Positions 27,053 to 36,629 of a stretch of DNA of 57,375 nucleotides are shown one piece after another. The stretch's first letter is position 1. Each line of letters opens with the position of its first letter. Origin of the DNA: an uncultured Paracoccaceae bacterium (GTDB taxonomy: Bacteria; Pseudomonadota; Alphaproteobacteria; Rhodobacterales; Rhodobacteraceae). The notes below the pieces were generated by a model, which saw only the letters and a program-made list of their open reading frames with translations, did not search any database and was not told the DNA's origin. The stretch is from contig CAKZTM010000098.1 in assembly GCA_937920555.1 (NCBI GenBank), positions 1 to 57,375 on the forward strand. The letters run 5' to 3'. The translations under genes and the position numbers were made by a program.

Positions 27053-27126
27053 GTTTTTTGGGCGGATTTCCTTAACAGACCGGTAAAAATCTGTTTTGTT
27101 ACAGGGGGGTAATTGGTTAACAACGC

Positions 27127-27154
27127 CTCTACTCAACTAGAGGAGTGGATTTGG
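27127..27154. promoter_or_regulatory. Shared 20-bp palindrome, copy A (hisS)
   Basis: CTACTCAACTAGAGGAGTGG (27129-27148) is an inverted repeat of ACTC/GAGT arms around CTAG and is followed by ATTTGG. It sits 140 bp upstream of the hisS ATG and matches copies at 18014 and 52836 in position-by-position alignment without gaps. Confidence 0.55.
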
Positions 27155-27287
27155 CACGGCGGCGCTGTTTGGCGCTGTTCGGGGCCGTTTGAGCCCGGCA
27201 ATATCCGGTCCCTATCCGCCCCCTTATTGATTGTTTCCCAACCTTTTTTGCACTAGGGATGCGCCCGACAAAGATAAGGCGACCGGC

Positions 27288-28784
27288 ATGGCCAAGGACA
27301 AGAAAAAGAAAGTACAGCGCCCCAAGGCGTTGCCGCCCAAAGGGTTCCGCGATTATTTCGGGTCAGATGTGGTGGAGCGCCAAGAGATGCTGGCGGCGAT
27401 CTCGGATGTGTATCAGCGCTACGGGTTTGATCCCTTGGAGACGTCCGGCGTTGAAACCGTCGAGGCTTTGGGCAAGTTTCTGCCCGATGTGGACCGGCCC
27501 AATGAGGGCGTCTTTGGTTGGCAGGACGAGGACGAGACATGGATGGCGCTGCGTTATGATCTGACGGCGCCTTTGGCGCGGGTTTATGCGCAGCACCGCA
27601 ACGATTTGCCCACGCCCTATCGGCGCTATGCCATGGGGCCTGTTTGGCGCAACGAGAAGCCAGGGCCGGGGCGCTACCGGCAGTTCTATCAGTGCGACGC
27701 GGATACGGTTGGCACGGCGTCCATGGCCGCGGATGCGGAGATTTGCGCCATGCTCTCGGATGCTCTGGAGGTGGTCGGCATTCCGCGTGGGGACTATGTG
27801 GTGCGGATCAATAACCGGAAGGTTTTGAATGGCGTGATGGAGGTCGCGGGGCTTGGCGATGTTGAGGGACAGGCGCGTGAGCGCGGGATTGTGCTGCGGG
27901 CGATTGATAAGCTGGATCGGTTGGGTGAAACGGGGGTTCGGGCGCTTCTTGGGGCGGGCCGGAAAGACGAGTCTGGTGATTTTACCGATGGGGCTGGACT
28001 GACGGATGCTCAGGCGGATGTTGTAATGGGTTTCATGTCCGCAGGGCGTGACACGGGCGCGGATACATGTGCGGCATTGCGTGATTTGGTTGACGGTTCC
28101 GAGATGGGTCTCAAGGGCGTTGATGAATTGGAAGAGATTGCGGCTTTGCTCGCAGCCCAAGGCTACGGCCCGGACCGGATCGTCATTGACCCTTCCGTGG
28201 TCCGGGGTCTCGGCTATTACACTGGCCCTGTCTATGAGGCTGAACTGACCTTTGAGATCCTCGACGAGAAGGGGCGCAAGCGCCAGTTCGGCTCGGTCGC
28301 GGGCGGTGGTCGCTACGATGATCTCGTCAAGCGCTTCACCGGTCAGGAGGTGCCTGCGACGGGTGTATCCATTGGTGTGGACCGGCTTTTGGCCGCTTTG
28401 CGCGAAAAGGGGCGGTTGTCCACCAAGGCCAAGGGGCCGGTTGTGGTGACGGTCATGGACCGCGACCGCATGGCCGATTATCAGACCATGGTTTCGGAGT
28501 TGCGGCAGGCGGGCATTCGCGCGGAGGTTTATCTGGGCAACCCCAAGAATTTCGGCAATCAGCTCAAATATGCCGATCAGCGGGACAGTCCTGTGGCGGT
28601 CATCGAAGGGTCTCAGGAAAAAGAGCAGGGCGTGGTGCAGATCAAGGATTTGGCCTTGGGCGCGCGGCTAGCCGCTGAGATGGAGACCAATGAGGAATGG
28701 AAATCTCAGCCCGCGCAAATGGAGATCAAGCGCTCCGATCTGGTCGCGGAAGTTCGCAAAATGATCGCGCGCGCTGATGGCTGA
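27288..28784 (+). CDS. hisS: Histidyl-tRNA synthetase
   Basis: 498 residues from the ATG at 27288, where [19 protein letters not shown] matches alphaproteobacterial N-termini; an upstream open extension looks non-coding. Class II motifs are visible: [11 protein letters not shown], motif 2 [19 protein letters not shown], and the histidine-specific [12 protein letters not shown], then a C-terminal anticodon-binding domain ([22 protein letters not shown]). It charges tRNA-His. The hisZ gene, a paralogue, starts 8 bp before its stop. Confidence 0.95.
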   Translation: MAKDKKKKVQRPKALPPKGFRDYFGSDVVERQEMLAAISDVYQRYGFDPLETSGVETVEALGKFLPDVDRPNEGVFGWQDEDETWMALRYDLTAPLARVYAQHRNDLPTPYRRYAMGPVWRNEKPGPGRYRQFYQCDADTVGTASMAADAEICAMLSDALEVVGIPRGDYVVRINNRKVLNGVMEVAGLGDVEGQARERGIVLRAIDKLDRLGETGVRALLGAGRKDESGDFTDGAGLTDAQADVVMGFMSAGRDTGADTCAALRDLVDGSEMGLKGVDELEEIAALLAAQGYGPDRIVIDPSVVRGLGYYTGPVYEAELTFEILDEKGRKRQFGSVAGGGRYDDLVKRFTGQEVPATGVSIGVDRLLAALREKGRLSTKAKGPVVVTVMDRDRMADYQTMVSELRQAGIRAEVYLGNPKNFGNQLKYADQRDSPVAVIEGSQEKEQGVVQIKDLALGARLAAEMETNEEWKSQPAQMEIKRSDLVAEVRKMIARADG

Positions 28785-29808
28785 GGCGGAGATTGCAGCG
28801 CGGTTGGTCGCAAAATTTGAGGCGGCCGGTGCGTCGCGCATTGAGCCCGGGTATTTGCAATCGGCCGATGTGCTTTTGGACCTTTACGGCGAGGATATCC
28901 GCGCGCGCGCCTATACCACCCATGATCCGGTTCACGGCGAGCAGATGCTCCGGCCTGATTTCACGGTGCCGGTTGTGCGCACCCATATGGCGGAGCGGCG
29001 CGAGCCCGCGCGGTATACTTACGCAGGGCCCGTTTGGCGGCGGCAGGATTACGGGTCCACCCGTGCGCGGGAATTTTGGCAGGTCGGATACGAGGTCTTT
29101 GACGGCGCGGACCCGGCGGGGGCTGACGCGGAAGTTTTTGCACTGATTTCGGAGGCTCTAGGGCATGTCCCTGAAGCCATGACCGGTGATCTGGCGTTTT
29201 TATTCGTGGCCATTGAGGCGCTTCAGACGACGGCTGCCCGTAAGGCTGCGTTGCGGCGCCATGTGTGGCGACCCACCCGGTTTGCGCGTCTTTTGGACCG
29301 GTTCAGCGGGGCCGCACCTTTTGCCTGTGACACCCGCGATTTGCCCGGCGCCGCAGATGGCCCGCATCTTGGGATGCGCTCTGCGGTTGAGATCGAGGCG
29401 CGGCTGGCGGCCTTGCGCCAAGAGCGCGACACGCCGGATTTGTCCCGCGAGGAAGTGGCGTTCTTGCGGGCGGTTCTGGCGGTCAAAGGGGCAAGCCCTG
29501 CCTGTGTTCGCGGGTTTCAGGCGATTGCGCGGGAATTCTCGGCGCTGGGCGCTGCCATCGCTAACATGGAGGCGCGTCTGGAGGCGTTGGCCAAGCGCGG
29601 TATTGACGTGGAGGCGGTGCAGTTTGACGCCTCTTTCGGGCGCGCGTCGATGGAATATTACGACGGGTTTGTTTTCTCTTTTGGCGATTTGGCCAGTGGC
29701 GGGCGTTATGATGCGCTCACCCGTGTGCTGGGCGACGGTCAGCCGGTGCCTGCGGTGGGCGGGGTCATTCGGCCCGGAATTCTGGCGCAATTGGAGGGCG
29801 GGGCATGA
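28777..29808 (+). CDS. hisZ: ATP phosphoribosyltransferase regulatory subunit HisZ
   Basis: 343 residues, a catalytically inactive relative of histidyl-tRNA synthetase that activates short-form HisG. Retained blocks include [37 protein letters not shown] and [19 protein letters not shown]. It lacks the anticodon-binding domain. It overlaps hisS by 8 bp and hisG by 4 bp (ATGA), so the three are likely translated together; a synthetase-HisZ-HisG row ties histidine charging to synthesis. Confidence 0.94.
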   Translation: MAEAEIAARLVAKFEAAGASRIEPGYLQSADVLLDLYGEDIRARAYTTHDPVHGEQMLRPDFTVPVVRTHMAERREPARYTYAGPVWRRQDYGSTRAREFWQVGYEVFDGADPAGADAEVFALISEALGHVPEAMTGDLAFLFVAIEALQTTAARKAALRRHVWRPTRFARLLDRFSGAAPFACDTRDLPGAADGPHLGMRSAVEIEARLAALRQERDTPDLSREEVAFLRAVLAVKGASPACVRGFQAIAREFSALGAAIANMEARLEALAKRGIDVEAVQFDASFGRASMEYYDGFVFSFGDLASGGRYDALTRVLGDGQPVPAVGGVIRPGILAQLEGGA

Positions 29809-30488
29809 GCTTGAAGCTGGGTATCCCCTCCAAGGGGCGGCTTCGCGATGACACGGTTGCGTGGTTTGCGGCCCGCGGTGTGCATTTGCGCCCGTCCCGT
29901 GATGGCCGCGAATATGCCGGTCGTGTGGAGGGCGTCGAGGGTGTCGATCTGGTGTTGTTATCTGCCGGGGAGATCCCGCGCGAGTTGATGGCAGGCCGCT
30001 TGGAGTTGGGCGTAACCGGTCGTGATTTGATCCATGAGAAGGTGCCCGGTTGGCAGGACACTTTGGAAGAGGTGACACCTCTTGGGCTTGGTTTTGCGGA
30101 TTTGGTGGTCGCGGTTCCCAATTGTTGGGTCGATGTGGAGACGATTGATGATCTTGATGCGGTGGCGGCGGCATTTCGCGCCGAGCACGGGTTCCGGCTT
30201 CGGATTGCCACCAAGTACCACACTCTTGTGCGCGGGTTTCTGACCAAGCAGGGATTGGCGGATTATCAGCTTGTGGACAGTCAGGGCGCCACCGAGGGCA
30301 CCATTCGCAATCTAACGGCGGAGGCGGTTGCAGATATCACCACATCGGGTGATACGCTGCGCGCGAACCATCTGAAACTTCTTGACGATGGTTTGATCCT
30401 CAAAAGTGAGGCGGTTTTATACGGTCACCTGAACGTCTTGCCGGAACAGGCAGCCCTATTGTCGGTGCTAAAGGCGCGATTGCTTTAG
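29805..30488 (+). CDS. hisG: ATP phosphoribosyltransferase catalytic subunit, short form
   Basis: 227 residues, the short HisG that lacks the C-terminal regulatory domain and needs HisZ. It joins ATP and PRPP in the first step of histidine synthesis. Visible blocks are LGIPSKGRLRDDTVAWF, ELGVTGRDLIHE, RIATKYHTLVRGFL and VDSQGATEGTI (PRPP-loop region). Other his genes are not in the window. It converges on the minus-strand hypothetical gene 48 bp away. Confidence 0.95.
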   Translation: MSLKLGIPSKGRLRDDTVAWFAARGVHLRPSRDGREYAGRVEGVEGVDLVLLSAGEIPRELMAGRLELGVTGRDLIHEKVPGWQDTLEEVTPLGLGFADLVVAVPNCWVDVETIDDLDAVAAAFRAEHGFRLRIATKYHTLVRGFLTKQGLADYQLVDSQGATEGTIRNLTAEAVADITTSGDTLRANHLKLLDDGLILKSEAVLYGHLNVLPEQAALLSVLKARLL

Positions 30489-30535
30489 GGGGCGGTCACG
30501 CCGGTCGCCTGCCTGGCACGCGTCCGGGGCTTGGG

Positions 30536-31147
30536 TCAGCTTTGCTGGTTTTCCATGCGGTCGAGTTCAGCGCCGAGTGTCAGATGGCTGACCCCGCGGC
30601 TTGCCAAAACATGGAACAGCTCGGTCAGTGCCTCGGTCGGGGCCGAGCCCATATCGATACACACATGCCACGTGTCGCCTTCGCGCTTTGGGCCGCGCAG
30701 CGAGTGCAGCACGCCTTTGAGTTTGCCGTTGTCCAGCGGTCTGCGCGGCAGGAACCACTCCAGATACCACAAGCGCAGTCTGAGCAAGCGTCTGGGGTCA
30801 TCGCCGGTGTCGAAGCTGATTTGGACCTGATCCCAAGAGAACGGGAAGATCGTCAATTCGAGCGCATCGCTGATTTTAAGATCGACGGGGTCGAAATCGA
30901 CATTTTTACGTGTGTTGAGGTCCCGAAGTGTACTGGCTGACGGAGACACACAGGAGAAATCTGACCGGCTGGGAAGGTTTAAGACACCATCCCGGATCAC
31001 CAATCCTTTTTCATCGCGTCTGACCACCTCGGTTTCGACGTCTCCGGTCGAGGTTTTAGACACAACCATTTCATTTTTTAAGGCTGCCAGGTGTTGCAGT
31101 CTTACGGGGTCTATTACGACCTCTATCGAAGCTTTAGAACGGGACAT
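30536..31147 (-). CDS. Hypothetical protein
   Basis: 203 residues, no family recognised. The N-terminal half is polar (VSKTSTGDVETEVVRRDEKG); a middle part reads LELTIFPFSWDQVQISFD and is followed by basic, aromatic RRLLRLRLWYLEWFLPRRP. The C-terminal half resembles a compact alpha/beta domain (TWHVCIDMGSAPTEALTELFHVLASRGV). No signal peptide or clear membrane span. It follows the DUF1489 gene by 8 bp on the same strand, so the two are probably one operon. Confidence 0.65.
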   Translation of the reverse strand: MSRSKASIEVVIDPVRLQHLAALKNEMVVSKTSTGDVETEVVRRDEKGLVIRDGVLNLPSRSDFSCVSPSASTLRDLNTRKNVDFDPVDLKISDALELTIFPFSWDQVQISFDTGDDPRRLLRLRLWYLEWFLPRRPLDNGKLKGVLHSLRGPKREGDTWHVCIDMGSAPTEALTELFHVLASRGVSHLTLGAELDRMENQQS

Positions 31148-31155
31148 CGCTCTAC

Positions 31156-31587
31156 CTATCGTACGCCCAAGCGGGCGAGTTCATGTATCAAGGCTTCAGG
31201 AAGATCAATTTCCTGAGACCCCGTCTCGCTGTCCCTAGGTATCTGAGCCCCCTCAAGATACCTCCACCCTTGAAACGCCCGTCGAGGCGTTAACTCTATG
31301 TTTACCACATTTGTGTCCAGAAGGATAGCACAACGCGCGATCCCGTCCTCGCCGGTGACGCGTTCCAGTCCGATGATCTGTTGGCGGGCTTTGATGAACC
31401 CTTTCATCACCCAGTAAAGGGAGCCGCCATCAAGAAGTTCTGTCGCGCGTTTTGGCCACATGCGGGTGATGTGAAATGAGGTGTCCCGGCCGGTTTGCGC
31501 GCGCCTTTTTTGTTGCCAATCAATGAGTTCTTGCGGGTGTTCGACGCCGACGCAGAGTTTGATCAGGTTGAGTTTGCCGGTTGCCAA
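31156..31587 (-). CDS. DUF1489 family protein
   Basis: 143 residues from the TTG at 31587, chosen because LATGKLNLIKLCVGVEHPQEL matches the family's usual N-terminus and length (about 140) and AAAGG lies 10 bases upstream. The frame stays open to 31815, but that would overlap the nrdJ start region. Later blocks are TSFHITRMWPKRATELLDGG and WRYLEGAQIPRD. DUF1489 is an alphaproteobacterial family of unknown function. It is divergent from nrdJ and followed by the hypothetical gene at 30536. Confidence 0.82.
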   Translation of the reverse strand: MATGKLNLIKLCVGVEHPQELIDWQQKRRAQTGRDTSFHITRMWPKRATELLDGGSLYWVMKGFIKARQQIIGLERVTGEDGIARCAILLDTNVVNIELTPRRAFQGWRYLEGAQIPRDSETGSQEIDLPEALIHELARLGVR

Positions 31588-31726
31588 AGTGTCGCCTTTC
31601 GAATCGCGTTCTGTGAAATTACTATGCGTGTGTCGCCTGAAACATGAAAGTACTGCATGGAAGTTATCCACAGGATGTGGTAGCGTGTTCCTCCATCCTA
31701 GCCATATATCGTCTCTATGAGGGAAA

Positions 31727-33991
31727 ATGACCCGGTTTACCGCTCCGATCTCCGAATCAATTTGGGATATGAAATATCGCTTCAAGGATGCGGATGGCAC
31801 GGTCCATGATGCCACCGTCGAGGACAGTTGGCGGCGTGTGGCGCGGTCTTTGGCGGCGGTCGAGGACCAGCCCGGCGATTGGGAGCCGCGGTTTTATAGC
31901 GCTTTGGAGGATTTCCAGTATTTGCCCGCGGGCCGCATTTTGGCGGGAGCGGGCACCGGTCGTTCGGTGACACTCTTTAATTGTTTTGTCATGGGGACCA
32001 TTCCAGACAGCATGGGCGGCATATTCGATATGCTCAAAGAGGCGGCGCTGACCATGCAGCAGGGCGGCGGGATCGGCTATGATTTCTCAACGATTCGCCC
32101 CAAAGGTGCGTCCGTGTTGGGCGTTGGGGCGGATGCCTCTGGGCCCTTGTCGTTCATGGATGTGTGGGACAGCATGTGTCGCACGATCATGTCTGCGGGG
32201 TCGCGGCGCGGGGCGATGATGGCCACGTTGCGCTGTGATCACCCTGATATTGAGGATTTTATCACCGCCAAGCAGGATGCGGCGCGGCTCAGGATGTTCA
32301 ATCTGTCCGTGCTTGTGACCGATCCGTTCATGGAGGCGGTCAAGGCGGACGGGTCTTGGGATCTGGTGTTTGACGGTAAGGTCTACCGGACCGTTCAGGC
32401 CCGTGATCTGTGGAACCAAATTATGCAATCGACGTTTGATTTCGCCGAGCCGGGTGTGATTTTCATCGACCGGATCAATGCGGAGAATAATCTGAGTTAT
32501 TGCGAGACGATTGCGGCGACCAACCCGTGTGGCGAGCAGCCTTTGCCCCCTTATGGAGCGTGTTTGCTGGGGTCGATCAACCTTGCGCGGCTTGTGGCGG
32601 ACCCGTTTGGGGATGGGGCCACGTTGGATGAGGCGAAGCTGGAAGAGCTGGTCGCGACCGCTGTGCGGATGATGGACAATGTGGTGGATGCGTCGCGCTT
32701 TCCATTGCCGGAGCAGGCGGCGGAGGCCAAGGCCAAGCGGCGGATTGGATTGGGCGTCACCGGTTTGGCAGACGCTCTTCTTATGGTGGGCGAGCGCTAC
32801 GGGTCTGAGGGGGCGGCGCGTCTGACATCGCACTGGCTGGAACGGATTGCCCGCGCCGCTTATCTGGCGTCGGCACATCTGGCGCGCGACAAAGGCGCGT
32901 TTCCACTTTTTGACAAGGACGCATTTTTAGCGAGCCCGGTGATGCAGCGGATGGACGATGATGTTCGCGTCGCTGTGGCCGAACATGGCATCAGGAACGC
33001 GCTTTTGACCTCGATTGCGCCGACGGGGACGATCTCGCTTTACGCGGGGAATGTGTCTTCCGGGATCGAGCCTGTCTTTGCCTATTCCTACACGCGCAAG
33101 GTGTTGCAAAAGGATGGCTCGCGCACGGAGGAGGAGGTCGTGGATTACGCGGTTCAGATGTACCGCGACAAGTTCGGTGAGGGCGATCTGCCGGAGCATT
33201 TCGTGAATGCGCAAACGCTGAGCCCGCTTGATCATGTGCGCATGCAGGCTGCAGCTCAGCCTTGGATCGACAGCTCCATCTCCAAGACCATTAATTGCCC
33301 GGAAGATATCTCTTTTGAGGATTTCAAGGAGGTCTACATGGCCGCTTGGGATCAGGGTTGTAAGGGCTGCACGACCTACCGGCCCAATGACGTGACCGGT
33401 TCGGTTCTGAGTGTTTCTGAGACGAGCGAGGCCACGCCGGAGACGGAGACGGGCGCGGATGTTGTTTATATCTCCGATCCTCTGGACCGGCCCGAGGCGT
33501 TGGACGGCAATACCTATAAGCTGAAATGGCCAGAGAGTGAGCACGCGATTTACATCACCATCAATGATGTGGTGATTGCCGGTCAGCGCAGGCCGTTTGA
33601 GGTGTTTATCAACTCCAAGAATATGGAGCATTATGCGTGGACAGTGGCACTCACGCGGATGATTTCGGCGGTGTTCCGGCGCGGCGGGGATGTGAGTTTT
33701 GTGGTCGAAGAGCTCAAGGCGGTGTTTGATCCGCGCGGCGGGGCTTGGATGGGCGGCAAATATGTGCCCTCCATTTTGGCCGCGATTGGTTCGGTGATTG
33801 AGCAGCACATGGTCGCGACCGGGTTTTTGTCGGGCACAGGCATGGGGCTGAAATCCGATCCGCAAGCGGATGTGGTGCGCATTGGCGAGACGCCGCGTGC
33901 GCCCGCCTGTCCCAATTGCGGGCAGTTTGCGCTGCGTATGGTGGAGGGGTGCATGACCTGCTCGGATTGCGGGCATTCGAAATGCGCCTAA
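31727..33991 (+). CDS. nrdJ: Adenosylcobalamin-dependent ribonucleotide reductase (class II)
   Basis: 754 residues. It makes deoxyribonucleotides using vitamin B12 and works with or without oxygen. The barrel contains FNCFVMGTIPDSMGGIFD, GGGIGYDFSTIRP, the radical-site segment CETIAATNPCGEQPLPPYGAC, and GTISLYAGNVSSGIEPVF. The C-terminus has a zinc-ribbon-like redox tail (CPNCGQ, then CMTCSDCGHSKCA) that re-reduces the active site. A GAGGGA site precedes the ATG. No cobalamin riboswitch was recognised upstream, as expected for an enzyme that uses B12. Confidence 0.94.
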   Translation: MTRFTAPISESIWDMKYRFKDADGTVHDATVEDSWRRVARSLAAVEDQPGDWEPRFYSALEDFQYLPAGRILAGAGTGRSVTLFNCFVMGTIPDSMGGIFDMLKEAALTMQQGGGIGYDFSTIRPKGASVLGVGADASGPLSFMDVWDSMCRTIMSAGSRRGAMMATLRCDHPDIEDFITAKQDAARLRMFNLSVLVTDPFMEAVKADGSWDLVFDGKVYRTVQARDLWNQIMQSTFDFAEPGVIFIDRINAENNLSYCETIAATNPCGEQPLPPYGACLLGSINLARLVADPFGDGATLDEAKLEELVATAVRMMDNVVDASRFPLPEQAAEAKAKRRIGLGVTGLADALLMVGERYGSEGAARLTSHWLERIARAAYLASAHLARDKGAFPLFDKDAFLASPVMQRMDDDVRVAVAEHGIRNALLTSIAPTGTISLYAGNVSSGIEPVFAYSYTRKVLQKDGSRTEEEVVDYAVQMYRDKFGEGDLPEHFVNAQTLSPLDHVRMQAAAQPWIDSSISKTINCPEDISFEDFKEVYMAAWDQGCKGCTTYRPNDVTGSVLSVSETSEATPETETGADVVYISDPLDRPEALDGNTYKLKWPESEHAIYITINDVVIAGQRRPFEVFINSKNMEHYAWTVALTRMISAVFRRGGDVSFVVEELKAVFDPRGGAWMGGKYVPSILAAIGSVIEQHMVATGFLSGTGMGLKSDPQADVVRIGETPRAPACPNCGQFALRMVEGCMTCSDCGHSKCA

Positions 33992-34075
33992 TTTTAGCTA
34001 TTTTTTGAGCGGCGTTTACCTGACGCAAAACTGAATCTGCCATTTAAGGCCTTGAACCAAGTGTCGGGGCTGAAT

Positions 34076-34981
34076 ATGCGCGGTTTTCTAATTTTCTTGA
34101 TGGTCTTTTGGGGCGCGACCGGGGCTGCGTCGGAGTTTCGCATTCTTGGACGGGCGTCGTTGTTCAACAATGATTATCTTGGCGACGGCGATGACCGCTG
34201 GCGTACCGGATCTTACAGCAGATCCACGTTTTTCGGAACCGAGTGGCTGGGCGAGATGCCCCAGGGCGGTGTTTATGAGTTGCGCTTCCGGGGCGAGGTG
34301 ATCGCGCCCACGGACGCGTCACAACCGCCCCAATCCGGGGAGCGCCCCTTTGTCGGTGTTGCGGCTATGGGAATGGCCCGGCACACCCGCATGGGCAGAT
34401 TTGATGTGAGTGCGGGCGGGGAAATTGTGGTGATCGGCCCGCAAACCGGTGTGAGCAGTTTTGTGACCGAGGCCCATGATTTGCTGGGGTTCAAGCCGCC
34501 CAGAGCGGCCGCCGGCGAGTTGGCCAATGATCTGATCCCGACCGGTTTTGTGGAGGCGTCCCGGCTGATTGCCAGATCCGCCAGCAGGCCCTTTGAGTTG
34601 CGGCCTTTTTTGCAAGCGCAGTTGGGCGCGGAGACCTATGCACGCATTGGCATGGACGCGTTTGTTGGCCGCGGTGTACAGGGCGATTTGCTGACCCGTG
34701 ATGTGGTGACCGGGCATGTTATGACGGTGACATCCTTGCAAACTGTGGCCAGTTGGACGCCGATGTTTGGTGCCGATATCGCCCATGTGTTTGACAGCAC
34801 CTATCTGCCCGGATCAAGCGGTCTGGCGCCAAAGCCTTGGCGGATGCGGGTGCGCGGCGGCTTGCGCAGTCTGGGCCAATCGCGCGATGTGTTTGTCGGT
34901 CTGACCTGGCTAAGTCCGGAATATGAGGGTCAGCCAAACGGTCAGGTTTTGGGCTCACTCAGCGTCGATCATCACTTTTGA
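34076..34981 (+). CDS. LpxR-like outer-membrane lipid A deacylase (DUF2219)
   Basis: 301 residues from the ATG at 34076, giving a signal peptide (about 1-17, ending TGAAS). The mature start carries FNNDYLGDGDDRWRTGSY, matching the Asn-Asp pair at the LpxR active site, and the protein ends in a beta-strand with terminal Phe (LSVDHHF), typical of outer-membrane barrels. LpxR removes the 3'-acyloxyacyl group of lipid A. Enzyme activity is inferred. Its 3' end overlaps the convergent MATE gene by 27 bp. Confidence 0.82.
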   Translation: MRGFLIFLMVFWGATGAASEFRILGRASLFNNDYLGDGDDRWRTGSYSRSTFFGTEWLGEMPQGGVYELRFRGEVIAPTDASQPPQSGERPFVGVAAMGMARHTRMGRFDVSAGGEIVVIGPQTGVSSFVTEAHDLLGFKPPRAAAGELANDLIPTGFVEASRLIARSASRPFELRPFLQAQLGAETYARIGMDAFVGRGVQGDLLTRDVVTGHVMTVTSLQTVASWTPMFGADIAHVFDSTYLPGSSGLAPKPWRMRVRGGLRSLGQSRDVFVGLTWLSPEYEGQPNGQVLGSLSVDHHF

Positions 34982-36334
34982 GCGTTTGCGAAACAACCCG
35001 CCCATGAGGGGGCCTGCCACACGCTCGGTCACGATGAGAGACACGAAAAAGCCGGTGATGACGCTGAGCGCGATGCCGAACCAGACCCCCCAAACGCCCA
35101 AATCCAAAAGAACCACGAAGATATAGCTGAACAGGGCAACCCCGACCCCTTGGCGGTAAATCCCGATCCAAAGCGTCCAAATGGGCTTTTTGAACGCCTG
35201 AAGGACCGAGTTGATGGCAAACAGCATCACATAAAACGGCAAAATGAACCCGTCCACGGCCAAATAACTCGCGCCTATGCGAATGACCTCCGGGTCGTCG
35301 GTGAACACGCCCATGGCCAGCTTGCCCGCGATCCACAAAAGGGCGGCTGCTGCCAGCATCAAAGCGACGCCGACCTTAAAGCAAAACATAACCGCTTCGC
35401 GCACCCTGTCGAAATCCTTAGCGCCAAAATTCTGCGCGGCAATGGGCAACAAGGCACCTGTCAGTCCGAACGCGGGCAGGAGCAAAAGCTGCTCGATCCT
35501 GAGCGCGATACCATATGCGGCAACGGCTTCCCCGCCAAACCCCTTGAGGAAATACTGGATCACAAACCCCGCAATCATCATGACGATCATTGCGAAACTG
35601 GCCGGAAGCGCTTGGGCGGCAATGGCCTTGAAATGGGCAATGTCGGGGCTGAAATTGCGCGGCCCCTGCATCACCTCGGAGCCGAACACGCGCCATAAGA
35701 TGAAGACCATAACCCCGGTTTGCGACAGCAATGTGGACAAGGCGATCCCGTTAAACCCGATCGCCGGTATTGGTCCCCAGCCGAAAATCAAGATGGGGTT
35801 GAGCACAAGATTGGCAAAAAACGCGGCGATATTGGCGTATTGCATCGACTTGGTGTCGCCTTGCGCGGTCAAAATGCCATTGGCGCCAAAGGCCAGCAAA
35901 AACGCAGGCGCGGCAAGCATCAAGACCTGCAGATACGTGTTGGCCGCATCGCGGTAGGGCCCGGGTTCAGAGACGATGGCGATCAGAAATGGATAGCTGA
36001 GATATCCCGCGATGATCGCGATGACAGAGACGATGACCCCGAAGGTGATGCCCTGACAGGCGATGGCGGTGCTGTCATCGGATTTTTCACCAAGGGCGTT
36101 TCCCACCAGCGCACTCATGGCTGAACTGAGCCCAAACCCGATGGCCACCAACACGAAAAACACCTGAAAGGAGATGGCCAGCCCGGCCTGTGCATCGGTC
36201 GACAGCATGCCGGCGAAATAAACATCAACCACATTATATAGCGTGGTGAACACCATGCCGATTGCAGTTGGGATCGCCAACGCCCTGAAGTGAGAGGGGA
36301 TCGCGCCGCGTGTCAGGTCTTGGCTGTGTGCCAT
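34955..36334 (-). CDS. MATE family efflux transporter
   Basis: 459 residues from the ATG at 36334, the usual MATE length; the open frame upstream to 36562 is not supported. Twelve predicted helices in two halves; the first helix pair reads FRALAIPTAIGMVFTTLYNVVDVYFAGML and the second half FKAIAAQALPASFAMIVMMIAG. MATE proteins export drugs or metabolites in exchange for Na+ or H+. The substrate is unknown. It is divergent from rpsD across a region with two perfect hairpins that may lie in its leader. Confidence 0.9.
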   Translation of the reverse strand: MAHSQDLTRGAIPSHFRALAIPTAIGMVFTTLYNVVDVYFAGMLSTDAQAGLAISFQVFFVLVAIGFGLSSAMSALVGNALGEKSDDSTAIACQGITFGVIVSVIAIIAGYLSYPFLIAIVSEPGPYRDAANTYLQVLMLAAPAFLLAFGANGILTAQGDTKSMQYANIAAFFANLVLNPILIFGWGPIPAIGFNGIALSTLLSQTGVMVFILWRVFGSEVMQGPRNFSPDIAHFKAIAAQALPASFAMIVMMIAGFVIQYFLKGFGGEAVAAYGIALRIEQLLLLPAFGLTGALLPIAAQNFGAKDFDRVREAVMFCFKVGVALMLAAAALLWIAGKLAMGVFTDDPEVIRIGASYLAVDGFILPFYVMLFAINSVLQAFKKPIWTLWIGIYRQGVGVALFSYIFVVLLDLGVWGVWFGIALSVITGFFVSLIVTERVAGPLMGGLFRKRSKVMIDAE

Positions 36335-36415
36335 TATTTTCTCTTTGTCCGGAGGGCAGATTAGCGACACTAGGGGCAGGTTGCGTCGGACACAAACGGT
36401 TTTGATGGGCGGGCG

Positions 36416-36461
36416 CATTCCTGGATAGGAATGCCAGTATCGTGTGACGCCGCAAGGCGTC
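36416..36461. other. Two adjacent perfect hairpins between MATE and rpsD genes
   Basis: CATTCCT/AGGAATG (36416-36433, 4-base loop) and GACGCC/GGCGTC (36446-36461, loop GCAA on the plus strand) are separated by 12 bases. They lie upstream of the rpsD promoter, so if transcribed they belong to the MATE leader on the minus strand. Neither is followed by a T-run. Function unknown. Confidence 0.5.
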
Positions 36462-36483
36462 TCATTTTGGGTAAAGCATGTGG

Positions 36484-36511
36484 TTGACTCGGGCGCGGAT
36501 CGGCATATAAG
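36484..36511 (+). promoter_or_regulatory. rpsD: Likely rpsD promoter
   Basis: TTGACT (36484-36489), a 16-base spacer and TATAAG (36506-36511) fit a housekeeping sigma promoter. The transcript would have a leader of about 110 bases, with a CCCC-GCAA-GGGG hairpin at 36555-36566. S4 often represses its own mRNA in other bacteria, so this leader may be an S4 target; that is inference. Confidence 0.65.
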
Positions 36512-36629
36512 GCAGCTCTTCTCGCTTTTGCGGGATGCATCTGGTGTTGGTGGCCCCCGCAAGGGGATGCCTGTCGGGCCCTAACGGCCAAAGGACAACG
36601 CCCTTCACAGTGTTAGAAGGAGATCAGCC

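Noticed and set aside
27074..27100. AACAGA/TCTGTT hairpin after the beta-propeller gene as a terminator
   Set aside because: The stem is only 6 bp with a 10-base loop and a broken T-run; too weak to call.
31588..31815. Upstream extension of the DUF1489 frame
   Set aside because: It would overlap the nrdJ start and promoter on the other strand; family length and ribosome site favour the TTG at 31587.
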